Source: Pararhodobacter aggregans
GTDB taxonomy: Bacteria > Pseudomonadota > Alphaproteobacteria > Rhodobacterales > Rhodobacteraceae
Direction of reading: 5' to 3'
Assembly (NCBI RefSeq): GCF_003075525.1
Contig: NZ_QDDR01000004.1
Coordinates: 124,001-188,000 of the forward strand
Length of the DNA stretch: 64,000 nt
Of the stretch, positions 63,191 through 64,000 are shown piece by piece. A program made the position numbers and the translations under genes. The notes under the pieces were generated by a model. It made no database searches, was not told the origin of the DNA, and worked only from the letters and a program-made list of their open reading frames with translations. Positions within the stretch are counted from its first letter, which is position 1; each line of letters opens with the position of its first letter.

Positions 63191-64000
63191 CTAGCGCGCA
63201 TAGCGGTCGATGAAGCCGCGCATCGTCTCCAGAATCTCGGGCGAGACATTCCGGACCTCGTCGACGATCGCAATGGCCTCGTCACGCAGGACGGGCTCGG
63301 GGGCGGTTCCCAGAACAGGGGTGATCGCGCCGATGTAATCCGGGTCCTCGACCATCTCGGCATAGGCGTCGGCAAGGCTTTGCAGGATCTCCTCCGGGGT
63401 TCCCGGAGGCGCCGCAAACAGCCAGGCAAGCCCGTCCGAGGTCCGCGTCAGGTAGCGCAGCAGATCATAGGCCGGGCCAGCAGGCGCACCGCCCAGATGG
63501 GCGACATGGAAGTCATGGAAAGTCGGCACGCCCTCCAGAGCGGGACTTGTCGCCTCTCCCCCGTCGATCGGTTGACCCCAATAATAGAGCGGCAGGCTTT
63601 CCCCGGTTTCAACCATCTCGGGAACCACGGTCGTCAGGTAGTTCGACACCGTCCCCGTCCGCAGGTCGACTTCACCACGGCGCATTGCGGCCAGGACATC
63701 GGATCCGCCGGTATGCCCGCCGATATAGGCGTTCTCGATGCCGAGAAGGTCGAGCGAGGCTGCGGTTCGGATATCTGTCGACACATTGGGCGCGATCCCC
63801 CCGCTGCGAATGGAGGGCAGGGCGAGAAACTCCTCGGCGCTTGCCGCAGAGCCGGTGCTTGTCTCGGTCCGGACATGGGTGACCCATTGCGTTGCGAGGC
63901 CGCCCAGAATGCCCATCTCATGAAACGGTACGCGCAGGGCTTCGGGGTCCAGAACCCGGGTCGATCCCCCCCATGCGAGCCAGCCCAGGGTCAGGCCGTC
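63191..64000 (-). CDS. TctC/Bug-type tripartite transporter receptor, N-terminus outside window
   Basis: About 269 residues of a periplasmic receptor, open to the last base so its signal peptide and start lie outside. Visible marks are RVPFHEMGILGGLATQWVTH, VSTDIRTAASLDLLGIENAY and EEILQSLADAYAEMVEDPDY near the C-terminus, which fit the Bug/TctC family. It is 53 bases upstream of the TctAB fusion gene. The partner and distance make the transporter call firm; the exact substrate is unknown. Confidence 0.82.
   Translation of the reverse strand, partial: DGLTLGWLAWGGSTRVLDPEALRVPFHEMGILGGLATQWVTHVRTETSTGSAASAEEFLALPSIRSGGIAPNVSTDIRTAASLDLLGIENAYIGGHTGGSDVLAAMRRGEVDLRTGTVSNYLTTVVPEMVETGESLPLYYWGQPIDGGEATSPALEGVPTFHDFHVAHLGGAPAGPAYDLLRYLTRTSDGLAWLFAAPPGTPEEILQSLADAYAEMVEDPDYIGAITPVLGTAPEPVLRDEAIAIVDEVRNVSPEILETMRGFIDRYAR

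Noticed and set aside
1-64000. CRISPR arrays, tRNA or rRNA genes and prophage genes
   Set aside because: I looked for repeated spacer-like units, cloverleaf sequences and phage structural genes by eye and saw none.

Overview
This 64 kb window is GC-rich and densely packed. It carries catabolic gene sets typical of an alphaproteobacterium, most likely Rhodobacterales (inferred from the abundance of TRAP importers, the codon bias toward G/C third positions and the gene types; no rRNA or species marker is present). I saw no tRNA, rRNA, CRISPR array, prophage or replication origin. Almost every module follows one plan: a regulator, an importer and a hydrolase, oxidase or transaminase set. I count five TRAP importers (one of the TAXI type), one tripartite tricarboxylate (TctABC-type) importer and one peptide-type ABC importer.

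Layout. (1) 1-5159: a minus-strand operon with a vanillate demethylase-like Rieske oxygenase, its reductase and TRAP genes (cut by the window edge), divergent from a MarR gene, then a TetR gene. (2) 5238-10932: a three-site operator array, class III aminotransferase, TRAP genes and an M20 amidohydrolase. (3) 10935-18121 (minus): TetR, RidA, a DadA-like D-amino acid oxidoreductase, a class III aminotransferase/aminomutase, an N-acyl-D-amino acid deacylase, a CobW GTPase and a phosphotriesterase-family hydrolase, which reads as a D-amino-acid salvage operon with its own metal chaperone. (4) 18289-23648: TRAP genes in M-Q-P order, amidase and GntR. (5) 23681-28871: fused TRAP permease, TAXI receptor, DapA-family lyase/aldolase and divergent LacI with twin operators. 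(6) 29178-36959: GntR, a cytoplasmic gamma-glutamyltransferase, TRAP QMP, TauE-like exporter and amidase. (7) 36960-37794: gene remnants including part of an IS5-type transposase. (8) 37795-56897: a complete hut pathway (hutF, hutI-H-G-U, hutC, hutD) interleaved with an ABC importer, a second Rieske oxygenase/reductase pair, a LysR gene, a D-lactate dehydrogenase-like flavoprotein and a HisC-like aminotransferase. (9) 56994-64000: sulfatase, a frameshifted MarR gene, an IS110-type remnant, an M28-like protein lacking the usual metal ligands and a TctAB fusion with a partial TctC.

The most interesting part is region 8. An inverted repeat ATGT-N4-ACAT (one site with a single change) sits in the hutF/hutI, hutC/ABC, Rieske and ABC-receptor promoters. 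Together with the gene content this suggests one HutC-controlled regulon that imports a modified imidazole compound (for example an N-methylhistidine or an imidazolelactate), demethylates or oxidises it, transaminates it to histidine and feeds the five-step Hut pathway. The substrate is inference; the shared motif and gene order are seen directly. A second recurring theme is strong GC hairpins beside substrate-binding-protein genes in several importer operons.
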